A stretch of 64,000 nucleotides of DNA, taken from the NCBI RefSeq assembly GCF_031877795.1, contig NC_133932.1, forward strand, positions 78,605,937 through 78,669,936, given 5' to 3'. Positions 1 to 11,862 of the stretch are shown here, piece by piece. Position 1 is the stretch's first letter, and each line of letters opens with the position of its first letter. A program made the position numbers and the translations under genes. Below the pieces are notes generated by a model. The model saw only the letters and a program-made list of their open reading frames with translations. It made no database searches and was not told where the DNA came from. The stretch comes from Strix aluco (Eukaryota; Chordata; Aves; Strigiformes; Strigidae).

Positions 1-483
1 ACAGCTCTGAGAAAAAAGCACGCAGGTCAGATTCTTGCGTGGAGGGGAATAATAAAAGCAAAAAAAATTTAAATCTATGTACACAGATAGCTCCTTTACA
101 ACAAGCACTATTAAATAAACAGGTTATTGCAGTTTTATTCACCAACACATTCGATAGCACATCCTTTAAGTTTTTCCAGCCTAATTTAAAGTATATCACA
201 TTTGTGTTCATTAAAGTGTAGACATAACTAGTGCTTAACCTCTTCAACATTAACAGTGAAAATATTATTTGAAGCAACAACTTTACATAGTTGTGCCAGG
301 CACTGATACATTTTGTGCACTCCTACAATGTGTACCAAGAAAACATTTAACACGTCATTAAGATAATTGATAGGAGGTTCACACCTCATTACCACTTTAA
401 CTCATCTGGCTATAGGCTACTAAAGACAGCAGTAATACTTTGATCTATAAAATGACAACTAAGGCAGAAGAGTAGATATTTTT

Positions 484-514
<31 letters not shown>

Positions 515-798
515 TTTAACCTTAAGCTGCTCTAAAGCAGTGATTCGACCTACATGAGGGCCTATGTATCCATGCACTACTTCTAAAGTATCAGCAAAGA
601 CAATTGAGGAGGAAACAATGTATGCATCCATCTGATCATTGTAAATTCTGTATTTGTAAACTTATGTTAGCAAAGTAACTAGACGTTCCTCACTGGCAAA
701 CTGCTGTAGCAAAATGTAAGATAATACCCGAAGATAAATTAAACTCATCTTTTTCGAAGAACTAACAACTAAAATGACAAACAGTATAATATACTTAC
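1..798 (-). other. TM9SF2: TM9SF2 intron 2 (partial)
   Basis: AT-rich sequence downstream of TM9SF2 exon 2 on the minus strand. I looked for the next expected coding segment, which in human TM9SF2 starts around FDFCQ, and did not find it, so exon 3 must lie beyond the left edge. The stretch contains a TA/CA microsatellite near 484-512. The short open frames here do not resemble TM9SF2. Confidence 0.75.
484..512. repeat. (TA)n/(CA)n microsatellite
   Basis: About ten TA units are followed by a few CA units and then TA again. It lies within TM9SF2 intron 2 and is likely length-polymorphic. Confidence 0.9.
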
Positions 799-866
799 GC
801 AGTATATTCATAGGGAAGGACAGACTCTACAGAGTCAAGCCTGTTCACAAACAGCTCGATTCCAGA
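799..866 (-). CDS. TM9SF2: TM9SF2 exon 2 (transmembrane 9 superfamily member 2)
   Basis: This 68-bp exon reads SGIELFVNRLDSVESVLPYE followed by YTA and a split codon, which matches the segment after CKAE in human TM9SF2 almost residue for residue. The acceptor is TTTCAG just above 866. The donor is GC|GTAAGT just below 799. The exon enters in phase 0, which agrees with exon 1 ending on a full AAG codon, and leaves after two bases of a codon. It encodes part of the luminal N-terminal domain of this nine-spanning endosome/Golgi protein. In the first two residues the human AE is replaced by SG, which is a mild difference at the junction. Identity is confident. The rest of the gene lies outside the window. 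Confidence 0.93.
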
Positions 867-3800
867 CTGAAAGAGTGGAGATAATCATCAGTTATATTAA
901 AGCACTTCTTCAATTCTGACAGATATATGTAAATAGATTTGTGTGAATAAGGTAAAGAAAAGATGAAAATGTAAGGTTTGTGTAATTATACATCTTGAAA
1001 CGTAGAATCTTGTGTAATGAACTGTATCTGCTGAGAGCATAAGTAAAACACTATCTAACCATCACAAAAACAGTGACCACATGACAAAACCACTTTAAGG
1101 CTAACATAACCATTCAAACTAAAAGATAGCAAGAAATCATGCACAAGAATAATACAATTACCACAGTTGCCAGTGTTTTACTTTAACGTATCAAGTTAGA
1201 GCCGTATTAGTCATCACCACAACTTTTGTGTAATAAAAGTCTTAAAAGAACATCACTAAGAGTATGGATGAGATCAGTACTTCTCCCTGTAATTAAGCTG
1301 CTCCACAATTTTATCTATATAGCAACTGAAAACTGAACTGTGAGGATTTAAACAATGTTTCCAGTCTAATACACTATTGTAAGTTTGAACAGAAGCCCTT
1401 TCCAAAGAGAAGGCAAGGGTATCCACGTTTACCTTCTTATAAAAGTTTATCAATAATTCTTGCAACTCTTGAGCAAGAGCCTGAAATTCAGTCTGCTGTG
1501 GTTTCAGACTAGTTTGGTCTATACACATTAATTACAGATGGGGTAGCCTGCTGCTATGGAAAGGGAGAGGCCTCTCACTCTTCCCTCTTAGTCTCAAAAT
1601 CCCTTCCCTTATTCTAGTCCCGCACTCCCACTACATTCCAACTGTTGACGTTACACTGGTTTTGGCAGTTACCTGTTTGCACAGTAAACCAATTCAACTG
1701 TCTAAAACAGCAAAAGACTTACCCCCCAAAATTTTTAAAGAGCAGTTTTTAGCAGCACAGCAAGTTGAACCGTCTTACTGTGCAATCAGACAAGAACTGG
1801 AGACAGCAAAAGGAAGGTGAGTGCTTTCAGGAACAAGACCTCCCCCTTTCAACAGCAAGCCATCTATTTTCTCACCATGAATCAACAGGAGAGCTTTTCC
1901 TCCCTATGAAAATTCACTCAAGTTTAGCCAAACCAAGAAATTCTGGAGGGGAAAAAAAAAGAAGAAAGATGGAATTGTTCACATGTATCTGTAGCTCAGA
2001 TACTTCAGTCAGGTACTGTGTTTTACTGACACACTGTAGTTATCCATGTGCAAGTCAGGAGGCAATTCCATGAGAGGTAGGCAGCTGTTAGGTTGACTCA
2101 CTAAGTGATGTCACACCTTACTGCTCCTCTTTCCTGTGCCCTAAGCCATGCAGACCTGCTGCTTACCTCTGGGTAGTTAGTGCACGCTTGTCATAATTCT
2201 GTAAACCACTTTAACTCACTAACACAGCAAAAAACTAGTCTGGCAAGAAGTTGGATAGCTTCCTGCCATGTTATTAAGCTCAAAAAAGGATTTATCAGGT
2301 AACACAGCTGTGACAATGCTGAGGACAAGAACACATTGCCAGAGGAAGACGGGAATAAAATCTCTTAATTCCAGCAGCAAGGAATTAGACTGCCTTAGCT
2401 GGTCACAAAGCCATGGCCTTTGATTAGCTATTTTTCATTGTAGGAGGAGATTTACTTGAACACTCCAATCTTCTATAAGAAGTATATGCATTACTGCAGA
2501 TTGGCATCTTTGATAATTTCCCATACAACAGCAAGTCCCCTTTGGAGCCATTAGTATTTTTTTAAACCCAATAAGGATTCTTAATGTTCAGGCAAGAGTT
2601 ACTGTTTAAGTCTGCACAAATCACATTCCATTTCTGATGATACTCCAACCAGAAACAGGAAAAGTAGCCAAACTGAGTTTTCCAAGCAGATTAGTAGACA
2701 GTTTGGAGGAAGGGGGAAAGTCATGAGTCTCATCTTGGGCTGCTAGCTACATGCCCCACAACAACATCCCATCTCACCAATAGAGGACAAGAGATCCACA
2801 GAGATGGCACCATTTAGAGACCTGGTCTGTGGATCTAAATCCTCAAGGCAGAGAAAACTCAATATTATTACCAACATCATAATCAACAATGACAACTGTA
2901 AGAACTCTGTGAGAACATGTGAAAAATTAAGGTTGTCCAGGGAAGCTTAGTTTTACTCACTTACATCAATATTATGATATAGCAATTATCTGATCACATA
3001 CTGTTTCTCCTCACCAGGGACCAGACTACATTCAGTTGCAGACTACATGGAGAGAATTAGATGTGAAGAATGATTTAGACTTCTCCATATGCCTATGTCT
3101 CACTTAGTATGTAAATTAGCTGGCACGAGGTAGAGAAATACAAGAGGTGGTTAATTTCAGAAAGAGATTTTTGCAATAATACACCTGTTGAGTTTGTCCT
3201 AAAATGTTCAGCTAGTCACTGGTGGTAGATTTACATTACCTAAGCACCTGACTTCACATTTACAAAACGATAGATTCTCAGGATAATGAGACAAACGTTT
3301 TGTACAAATTATATGAGGGAAAAAAGAATAGACATCTGAGAAAGATCACCCCATAAGTGTCTCAAGCTTGGTTACAAAAGACAGGAGGCAACCTGGTTTA
3401 CTTGACTTAAAAAATAAAAATGTTTCTGCCACAATCCTAACTTAAAACAGGAACAATTCCAACATAGCAATGTTTTTTAGGGATGTTGTGAAAAACTACA
3501 AACTGCAGCTTAGCCTGTATTTGAAGAAAAAAAAAATTCCTTAAGAGGATAGTGCAGCACTGTAACAGGTCACCCAGGGGTGTGATGGATGCTCCATGCT
3601 TGGATGTTTTCAAGGCTTCCTTAAACAAAGGTAGAGCTGAGCTGATCTTGTGCTGGCAAGTTGTGCTTCAAGCATGAGGTTGAACCATGTGACCTCCTGA
3701 GGTCACTTCCAAACACCATTTCTGTCATCCTATAAAAGGACGTCCACAGAATGTTTTACTACTACAACAGAAGTGGCATGGAAGCAAGAGTGAAAAAATC

Positions 3801-4863
3801 CACAGCTATGCGTTAGGTGCAAGATTTGGCTGGTCTGAATGGAATGATACACTTAAAGAAGGGAAAAGACATTTATAGCAACTATGCCTTCTTCACACGT
3901 TTGGCTTATTACTTGCTCTACCAATTCATGAAAGCAAATGGATAAAGTCAGTGCAAGGTATTTACCAAAAGCATACAGTTTAAATAGACTCTTATTCTGA
4001 AGAATCATGCACCAGTATTTCATGTAATACAGAAGCTGGAGATCAGAAAACGTGAGATAGCCACTTTCAACAGCAGTAAGACAATGGATCATAAAAGCAA
4101 TTAGTCTTGAACTTTCTCATTCAAGTCTTAAAACACAGTCTGACGTTAATTTCCATGACAGCAGCAGCAAACAACTTCTAAAGCTCACCCAAAGGAGCAA
4201 AGACAGACCCCCTGCCAGCCAACATCCTTACAAATACTTAATTTGGTTATGCGAACTTTGGTTGTCACTTGTGTAGGCATGAAAATAAGTTTAAGCTTGG
4301 CTTGAGACTCTGGGACCGAGAAGCCCCTATGCTTCAGATTCCTGCAGCCAGGAAGACACAGCAAGGAAAGTGTTGCTGCTACGCCTGCCTTGGTTTTGTA
4401 TCTGCTTGCGGCCATCAGCTCCTTGCTCCTCCCAAGAAACACACACCGCCGGCACGACCTGTCAACCGCGATTCTTACTTTCTGCAGCTTTCCCAGCAAG
4501 TATTTAAAATGGCCCAAGAGATAAGCGGTCGGGGCTTCCTATTTCCGCAACGTGACCATAACTCAACGAGATGAACTGGTAGCTCTTCCCTGCGAGGGAC
4601 CGCGGGCACTTCACCATTGGCGATTACAGCGGGAACTCAAACGCGCTCAAAGCCCCCCACGGCCACGGGGGCGTCTGGTACGTTATAATGAGACAGCTAC
4701 AAACCCTCCGGGAAAAAAAACCCAAACACAACACCCCCACGCAAACCCCACAGCGGAAGGGTACAAGTCAGGCCGCGCAGCAGCCCGGGCCTCAGGGGCG
4801 CGGGTGCCGCCGAGGCCTCCCCTGAGGGCTGCGGGCCCCGGGCCCCCCCTTCCCCGGGCTCAC
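867..4863 (-). other. TM9SF2: TM9SF2 intron 1
   Basis: Four kilobases between the first two coding exons, mostly AT-rich. It contains a CR1 tail at about 3540-3735 and an unexplained 84-codon frame at 1274-1528 on the minus strand. The 300 bases next to exon 1 belong to the CpG island and carry a CCATTGG (inverted CCAAT-type) motif at about 4614-4620. No RNA gene or other exon is evident. Confidence 0.8.
3540..3735 (+). mobile_element. CR1 LINE 3' fragment
   Basis: This reads as the degraded 3' end of a CR1 element on the plus strand. It contains versions of the tail phrases 'ggatgttttcaaggc', 'gacctcctgaggtcacttcc' and a terminal 'tctgtcatcctat', which corresponds to the short 3' repeat of CR1. 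It is strongly 5'-truncated, as most CR1 copies are. It sits in TM9SF2 intron 1, antisense to the gene. Confidence 0.8.
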
Positions 4864-4992
4864 CTTGCACTCCGGCTTCTCCTTGCCGGCCTCGCAGAAG
4901 TTGACGGGCGCCAGGCCCGGCAGGTAGAAGGCGGCGGCGGGGGGCGCGGCCGCCGCCAGCGCCGCGGCGATGAGGAGCTGCCGCAGAGCCAT
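4864..4992 (-). CDS. TM9SF2: TM9SF2 exon 1, coding part (signal peptide and mature N-terminus)
   Basis: This stretch encodes 43 residues beginning MALRQLLIAAALAAAA, a clear signal peptide, followed by FYLPGLAPVNFC. That motif is the diagnostic mature N-terminus of TM9SF2; TM9SF4 has FYVPGVAPINF instead. The exon ends ECK, then the donor AAG|GTGAGC. The frame stays open upstream to 5319, but I chose the ATG at 4992 because it sits in a strong CCGCCATGG context and puts a hydrophobic leader directly before FYLPG. TM9SF2 is a nonaspanin of endosomes and Golgi, linked in the literature to glycosphingolipid synthesis and protein sorting. The human leader is different and longer, as is usual for signal peptides. 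Confidence 0.93.
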
Positions 4993-5306
4993 GGCGGGGG
5001 GGCGGCGGCAGGGGGGCGGCGGCGGCGGCGCGGGCGGGGGCGCACGCGGCAGCCCGCGGCGGGGCGGGGGGGAGGGTCCCTGGACGCCTCTCGCGCGCGC
5101 CGGCGGCGGCGGCGGCAACAGTCGGCGGCTTCGTCTCCCCCCGCCCTGACGGCCGCCACTTCCGGCTTCTCGCGCGCGCGACACGTCACCCTGCGCGGAC
5201 CGCCTGATCGAGCGCGAGGGGGCGGGGCCGGCGCACGCGACGAGCGGGCAGGGCCGGGCCGGGCCCCGCGCGTTCGCTTCCGGGGTAGCGCCCCGCCTCT
5301 GCCCCG

Positions 5307-5320
5307 GTTGCCGTGGCAAC
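5307..5320. promoter_or_regulatory. Palindromic RFX-type X-box
   Basis: GTTGCC-GT-GGCAAC is a perfect inverted repeat with a 2-bp spacer and fits the RFX consensus (GTNRCC, 0-3 N, RGYAAC). It lies about 315 bp upstream of the TM9SF2 start codon within the CpG island. RFX binding is inferred, not shown. Confidence 0.6.
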
Positions 5321-5690
5321 GCGGCGCCCTCCGCCGCTCGCCCGGCCCGGCCCCGCCCGGCCCTCCCCGGCAGCGCGAGGGGCCGCCCCGGCCGCCGAGG
5401 AGCGGGGGGGGGTGTGTCCCCGGGCGGTGGGAGCGGCGCCCAGCCGCCGTGTGGGACTCCCGCCTGGGGGGTCCCGGCGAGGCCTGGCCCCGCTCCCGGT
5501 CAGGCTGCCCTTAATTCGCGGCTGTTCAGCGGTCTCTGCTCTTTTAAAAATATATTATTTTGTCTTTTTGGGGTTTTTTTGGGTTTTTTTATTTTTTTCG
5601 GTCTCAAGGGTTTTGCTATGGACAGCTCTCAACGGTTTTCAAACTAAACTTGGGGTGAGACCTACCTCCGGCGGAGTGGAGCCGGGAAGG

Positions 5691-5716
5691 AGACAGACAG
5701 ACAGACAGACAGACAG
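5691..5716 (+). repeat. (AGAC)n microsatellite
   Basis: Six and a half consecutive AGAC units just outside the TM9SF2 CpG island. Confidence 0.9.
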
Positions 5717-7210
5717 CTGTTGGCTGTGATGGACAGTCCTTACAGCTCAACATTCAGAACAACCCGGATCCGCGTTCCCTCTGCCTCACTGGTGGCTGCC
5801 GTCGTGTGGCACGACCTACCGAAAAAATAGCCCCACAAAAAAAACCCCTATAGAAGAGGCAGGCATAAAAAGTCTGTTGTTTTGGTAACGCAGGAGAGAA
5901 CATTGCTCAGATTCTCATTTTACCTTTCCCTACTTCCTAATATTTTCCATCAGTTCGGGTTTATGCGGCTTTGGAAATTCCAAACAACAGCCTCTAATGA
6001 AAAACTATGTTTATAAATGTTGCAGCGTTTCCACTGATTTCGTTGCTTCTCACAACATCTGTGATTTCTTCTGTTTGTTACAGGGTTCAGGGGACATGTC
6101 TGCTGCTTACGTGATCCTATCTATGGCCAAGGTCTGTAGGCAGCTAAGGTACTGCTAGTAAAGTCAGTAAGGAATGAGCCAGGCTGTCCAAAGGTCTGTA
6201 TCCTGCAACACAAGGTACCGGTGCCTGAGAAAGCAATCAATGAGAAACGTGGCTACAGTGGCTGGCCTGTCTCTGGCAGGTTAATTCACACAGTGTCTGA
6301 GCAGACACAGGACCTCGGCCACATAATGTAATAAGGTTATTTTAATGTATTTTTATATATGGTCTACATTACATAAGCCATTCTTAGTTTTAGATAAATA
6401 CATGTTAATTTATAACATTATATACATTTGATATTATTGAACTCTCTATATGTTTAAAATTTAAGTTGTTCATCTAAGTTTCTCACTCGTAGGTCTAATT
6501 CCTACTTGTCTCATCCTGTAGATATCCTAAGAGCACAATTATAAGATCAAGCCCTGTGACAAGCGCAGCTGGAGAAGAAATCCCAGTTCCCTCTTTTTAT
6601 TTAAAATTACTCATGGTTAGGGTAATCAGGTTGTAAATGACCCAAGTTCAGTTTCTCTTCTGCCACAAGGGAGTTCAAACGTATCTCCCATTTCCCAGGT
6701 TAATATTCCAAGCAAATTACTTTTGTGGGCCTAATTCCATTCTTTCGCATGAGAGAATATTTATAAGCCTTTGCCCATTTAATCCTCATCTTCCTTGAGA
6801 ACGCTCCAAAAGCAGCACGATGAGTAGGAGTTGCGGTGTGCTTTGTGATCTCTTCAAATCCCTTCTCTTGCTCTGCCTTCGTGACTACAAAACCTGCTGA
6901 CTCTGAGCGATTTTAAGGGGTGCTCTGCCAGCCAGTCCAAAGAGCATTTCAGTAGATGTGATGCTGTATGCTGTGATGCTCCCTCCTCTCTGCTCTACAA
7001 AGGTGACACGGAAAACCAGTTTGTAGGCTGTGTTATTTAATTCAGTATAGCAACTCTTTTGGATCAGCTATAACCGGGGGTTATAATCCCAGGAATGGCC
7101 ACGGTCCTTCAGATCCAATTTCAGCCTGGGCAAAACCCATCTTCTCTAATTTAACGAGAACTTCAGTGGGAATTTGCTTCATAATTTCTCATCTTAGACT
7201 CCCTCTCTAC

Positions 7211-7263
7211 GGTTTTACAGCCATAGGTTAGAATTCAGGGGGTGTGGTTTTAGTACCAGAAGA
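7211..7263 (+). repeat. Direct repeat, copy 1
   Basis: About 53 bp starting ggttttacagcca and running through agtaccagaaga. It is repeated with a few mismatches at 7843-7896. The similarity fades into the flanks, so the original unit may have been longer. I do not recognise the family. Confidence 0.75.
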
Positions 7264-7842
7264 ACGAGTATCACAGGTTTTATCATGAGGAGTTCTAAGG
7301 TTACGCAAGACTGTGAAGTGAAACACATGAAAAATTACTGTTTCGGATATTAATGAACCAACAGAAGCCAAAGCAAAAGAACAGCCTGGGTTTTTTCCTG
7401 AAAAGTACTTGTGATAAGAAAATATAAAAAGTATAGAGTGGTCAGAAACTGCTGGGAAAGTAAGTGTTACTCCTTGAAAAATGCTACCACTCTTTTTATT
7501 ACCAGAAACTGTTGTGAGTAACTTTTGCTATTATTGTGGTGGTTCTTACCTTTTGCTGCTTAGGTCTGGGCTGCGAGGGGTACCTCCTTCTTTGGGGGGT
7601 TCACAGTTCTCATAACTTAGATCTTCATTTCAGAAACAAACTCTTAGAAGTCCCTTGTATCCTACACCTCAGTGACTAGTGCCTTCTCCCAGCGTATTCC
7701 TTCCCTTGCCTGAGGGCACTGAATCCCCCTTTTCTCACTATAGCGCCTTAGCAGCCAAGCTGTGGGGCTGTTCCACTTGCTGTGAAATAAGTACTCCTTG
7801 CGGCGGATGGTGCAAGAACGCAGTTAAGATTCCCCTGCTGTG

Positions 7843-7896
7843 GGTTTTACAGCCACAGGTTACAATTCAGGGAGTGTGTTTTTAGTACCAGAAGAG
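7843..7896 (+). repeat. Direct repeat, copy 2
   Basis: Second copy of the sequence at 7211-7263, in the same orientation about 630 bp away. It keeps the core phrases ttttacagcca, attcaggg and agtaccagaagag. Confidence 0.75.
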
Positions 7897-10800
7897 CAGA
7901 ATAATACCCTGCTGTGTAATATATAGGGTGCTGGATACAAGTAACATCCACTTTACTGCTAATAGTAATTTCAACCTTTTTTTTTTCCTAAATGTTTAAT
8001 ATAAGCTATATGTTTGCAGTCTGGAACCCAAATCTCCCTTCTTGCAGATGAGTTCCCTTAACAACTAAAATACAGAGTTTTGTAAATGAGTGCACTTTTT
8101 TTCCTCTTCTGAGACAACTGGCACTAATAACTTAAAGACAAATCTTATATTTGGGGGAAATCCCTTGCTCCTAGACTGGTAGTTTGGCCATTTTTCTAGA
8201 AAGTGAGAAGTATGGCTGAGGAGCTCATCAGGTAGAGGCGGAAGTGGAAGTCCCAGATGGCTGAGCTAACGAGGATCGAGGATCGCTGGTAACAGTTTCC
8301 CCCCCAGCAGCTGTATTAAGTGTGTCTAAGAACTTCTCGCAGACGAAACAGGTGAAGGATTATGGTTTATGAAGACTGATGCTACTTTGGCCTGAGGAGA
8401 TGTGAGCAATGCGGTCTTGCTAAGCATAAGGTGCTTCTGCGAGTGATGGGAAGACAACCTTTAGGGAGCTCTGAGCCTGAAAATGGAGGGGTCTGCATGC
8501 CTCCTCAGTGGGATGACAGCAGAGCAGGGATGCAGGAGGGCTACGGCTCTGTGCCTGAAGCAGAAGTCGAGCACATCAAGTGCTTTTGTGGATCCAAAGC
8601 TTCCTTGGCAATAGCAGCGTGTGATTGACCAAGTTACTTGTGGGACTGGTGGGAGCAGAGGCGTGGCATCAGCATGCCCCACCCCACGCAGATGGGTGGC
8701 AGCAGCATCTGTGAAGCACTGGGGCAGAGATCCTGCTGGTCTCCCTCCCTCTTTCCCAAGGCACTGTCCTCCGGAGGGCAGGTGTTGGCCTTCTGCAGCC
8801 CTGCTGCAGCCTGTGAACACTCTGTGGGGCTTGGTGGTATGTGAGGTGTGCTTCTCCTTCGGGTCAAAGTAGAGCCACAGCGTTCCAAGAAAAGTATATC
8901 TTCTTGAACAGCAGCCAGTTCACTACCTGAGTAAACAGTGCAGCATTCAGCGTAGTCACACAGCGTGTAGAAACTCATCTGGCTGTGCCATTGCTGTCTT
9001 TGTTTGGCTTTATGATTTGCAAGTCTGTTTGATTTTGGGGCTTTTTTTATTTTAATCTTTGTTCATGCATTAGATCCAGCACCTCCCGTGACTTTATGAC
9101 CAGCTTCAAATTAATATTTAACACAAATCCTTTCAGGCTTTTGGTATACCATAGAGACCTCTGTCCTTGTCACCCCTATTTCACATGGTGCTAGAAATGT
9201 GCAATCAGTCTGATACCTGACTTGCCAAATTAAAAAGAGAAAGGACTGACTGAATAAAATAGGCAAATAAAAGCTCTGTCAGGTATAAACCGCTGCTGAG
9301 TTACATCTAAAAAGAAAATGCTGAGACAAATATACAGCCATCACTGTATATTTAAGGCTGACTTCGGCTCAACTGACTCCTTTGCCAAGGCAATGGGGCA
9401 GAGCCTTCGCAGAAGCGAGTGTGCCGAGAGGGACGTGGAGATGCCTTGCAGCAAACACAAACCAGACTCCTTTGGGAGGGAGAGGGGGCACGTGGCACTA
9501 GCTAGTGCAGCCTCAGCACTAACGGCCTTGGGAGCAGCTGCATTTATGACTCTCTTCAACAGCTGCTATAGGTAAGGTTTCTGGGAGGTCCCTGGTGAAT
9601 TTTAAACCAGCGCAAAAGAAAATGTGGGAAGATCGCTGCCTGCCTGGCCCACGTCTCCCATGTTTGGAGTGGGTCTGGTTCAGGCTGCACCAATTAGTTC
9701 ATTCAGCCCTCAGTGTGTAATAATATAATTGCTGTTCACATTAGCACCAATTACTGGGATTGGGAAGAAACGAACCTTTATACCAGAATATGTTTGTGGG
9801 TAAAACAAGGGAATGCTTTCTTTTTATAGGTCTGTGAGCCCCAAATCAATTGAGCTGTTACCTGTTCAGCAGTGAGTGTGGTCAGTAATTAATAGTTCCA
9901 CTGTAAGCTTAAATATCCAAGCTTATCCAAGTTTCCAAGCTTAAATATCACTCTTGGTGATCACTGTTTTCTATCAACTAGAAAAAAAATAACGTGGTGG
10001 GTTTTGGTCCTTTGAGAAGAGACTGTTCAGGATCTTTAACAAGAGTTAAGCTAGATTTTGGGGAAAAAAATAATTTTGTATAATAATCTATATAAAAATT
10101 ATTCTAGCCCGTAAGTGGGAACACACAGATACACACACAGAGACATCATCAGGTTATTAGCAGTTAATCTGTGGTCACATTTCTCAAGTATTCTGTCCTC
10201 GCCCTGTATCCTGTGGCATGACATTTTAACGCATGCAATCAGCCACATTCATTGACAAAGATCTTTACCCAAGTCCAGTTCCTGCTGGTGAATCTTGCAC
10301 CGTTGTAAAACAAATCGTGTTTATGAAATTCAGATTATGGGAAGCCTTTAGGAACAACACAGTAAAGGCTGCAGAGCTGATTTGGGATGTGGCTGCTGGA
10401 AATCTAGACAAGAACTATGGAAGTATTAAGGCGGTTAAATCCTTTTGAGATTCCTATTTTTCCACTAATTTCGGTTGGGATCTGAGTGTTCATGTACGTT
10501 AGGGTTGCACCGTGCTTCTTAGGTCTTAATTTCAATCCTTGCATTTTGTAAATGGTAGGATGGGTATTTTTTGACTCATAGGAAGAGTATTTGTCGTAAC
10601 GACTTCTCCCCACCAGTACTGCAGGAGTTGCGCTACCACATGTCTGGCACTGCCTGGTATTCAAGTCTCTAACAAGGCCTATAGAGTGCTCTGTAAGAAG
10701 CACTGTTTAGGAAGGAAGTTTCTCAATAATCTCGTCAGTTCCTGGAATTTTATGCCCTGAAGTATGAGAAAAGTTACCTGTCGTAACCTTTTATCCTGCT

Positions 10801-11736
10801 TTGTCAATGTCATCTAACTGGAATCGTGACTTAAAGGCTTAAACTCTTAAAGGCTTAATCCTTTTTAGATTTCAAAATATTTTGGTCTCAGTTATGACAT
10901 AGTGTATCTTCGCTTGACAAATAAATTATGAATTATGTAAGGAAAGTCTCTATTTTTTTCAAATTTGGAGCTTTTAAGTTTCATCCTCTACTCCTAGTGT
11001 TGAAGAAAGGGGTAGATGTCAGACCCCAGTTTCCCTAATCTGCATCATCAAGGTTCTCTTATGACTACTTATGCTAACCTATCTGATGGAAAAATCTCAG
11101 CCCCAGTGTCAGTCAAGCTCTGAGGAATATTCCTATCAACACCTGGTAAAAAGGTGTCCTCTAATACACAGGATTTTCAAATAGCAGAGAAAGCGGGACT
11201 GGGGCAAAGAGGTGCTGGAGTTATAGTGTCCTCCTTACCTGTTGGGACCTAACTCATGCCGAAGTAGACCCGCAGGAGGCACCAGCTAAAATGATGTATA
11301 GGTTGTCCTAAATTACGCTGAGCATTGGGCTGGTTCCCTTATCAGCTGCTACAGAAACAGCTACAAGTCACCTTTGTCCCATCAGGCGGTTGCAGTGGGC
11401 ACAGCTCCATGGGACTGTTGTCGTACCCGGTGAGGTGGGTGGGACCGTGGGCATCTTCCCTGGGATGCCACCAGTGGGAAGGTAGCTGGAGGAAGGCCTG
11501 CAGTGGTCCTGTGGCTGGGCCACGCTTCAGCTGAGCATTCAGCATTTGGAGCTCCTCCCCCTGCTAGCAAACGCTAGCCTTCATGGACGATTCCTGCCTC
11601 TTGTGCCAGGGTCAGAGCGAGCGGTGCCTGGCAGGAGGCAGGTGAAAAGATCGTGAAAGAAGCAGCCATCAGCCGGTGACTTGTGCTGGGAAGCAGCGGG
11701 CGAGTAACCTTGCTCCATTTTATGGTAGTGCTTCAC

Positions 11737-11862
11737 CTGCAAGTGCCCGCTGTGAGTGAAATTGCCTGGGCTGGTGCTGTCCTTTATCAATTTCGCTCTC
11801 AGCAGGCTCCGCAGGTGAAGCATTTCATTGCGGGAGTCGGACTCTGCTTTCTCCTTGACAGC
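11737..11862 (-). other. Candidate internal exon of an unknown gene
   Basis: On the minus strand a long pyrimidine tract ending TTTCAG at 11863 is followed by 126 bp (42 codons, phase 0-0) of open frame, then CAG|GTGAAG. The translation starts [14 protein letters not shown] and continues as a basic, leucine-containing helix-like stretch ([13 protein letters not shown]). I recognise no family. The good splice signals, the length divisible by three and the non-repetitive peptide are what raise it above background. A chance splice-flanked frame is entirely possible. Confidence 0.25.

Larger units (their letters stand above)
4560..5525. promoter_or_regulatory. TM9SF2: CpG-island promoter of TM9SF2
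   Basis: Very GC- and CpG-rich sequence centred on the TM9SF2 start codon, with a sharp return to AT-rich sequence at about 5520. Seen within it upstream of the ATG are an ETS-type CACTTCCGG at 5157-5165, a second CGCTTCCGG near 5276-5284, a CACGTCAC element near 5181 and a palindromic X-box at 5307-5320. There is no TATA box. A TATA-less GC-rich promoter fits a housekeeping membrane-traffic gene. Several long open frames cross this island on both strands, but they are compositional artefacts made of Arg, Pro, Ala and Gly. Confidence 0.85.

Noticed and set aside
4552-5514. 320-codon plus-strand frame, and the in-frame extension of TM9SF2 to 5319 on the minus strand
   Set aside because: Both lie in the CpG island and are made of Arg, Pro, Ala and Gly runs. 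The TM9SF2 ATG at 4992 gives the expected signal peptide directly before FYLPG.
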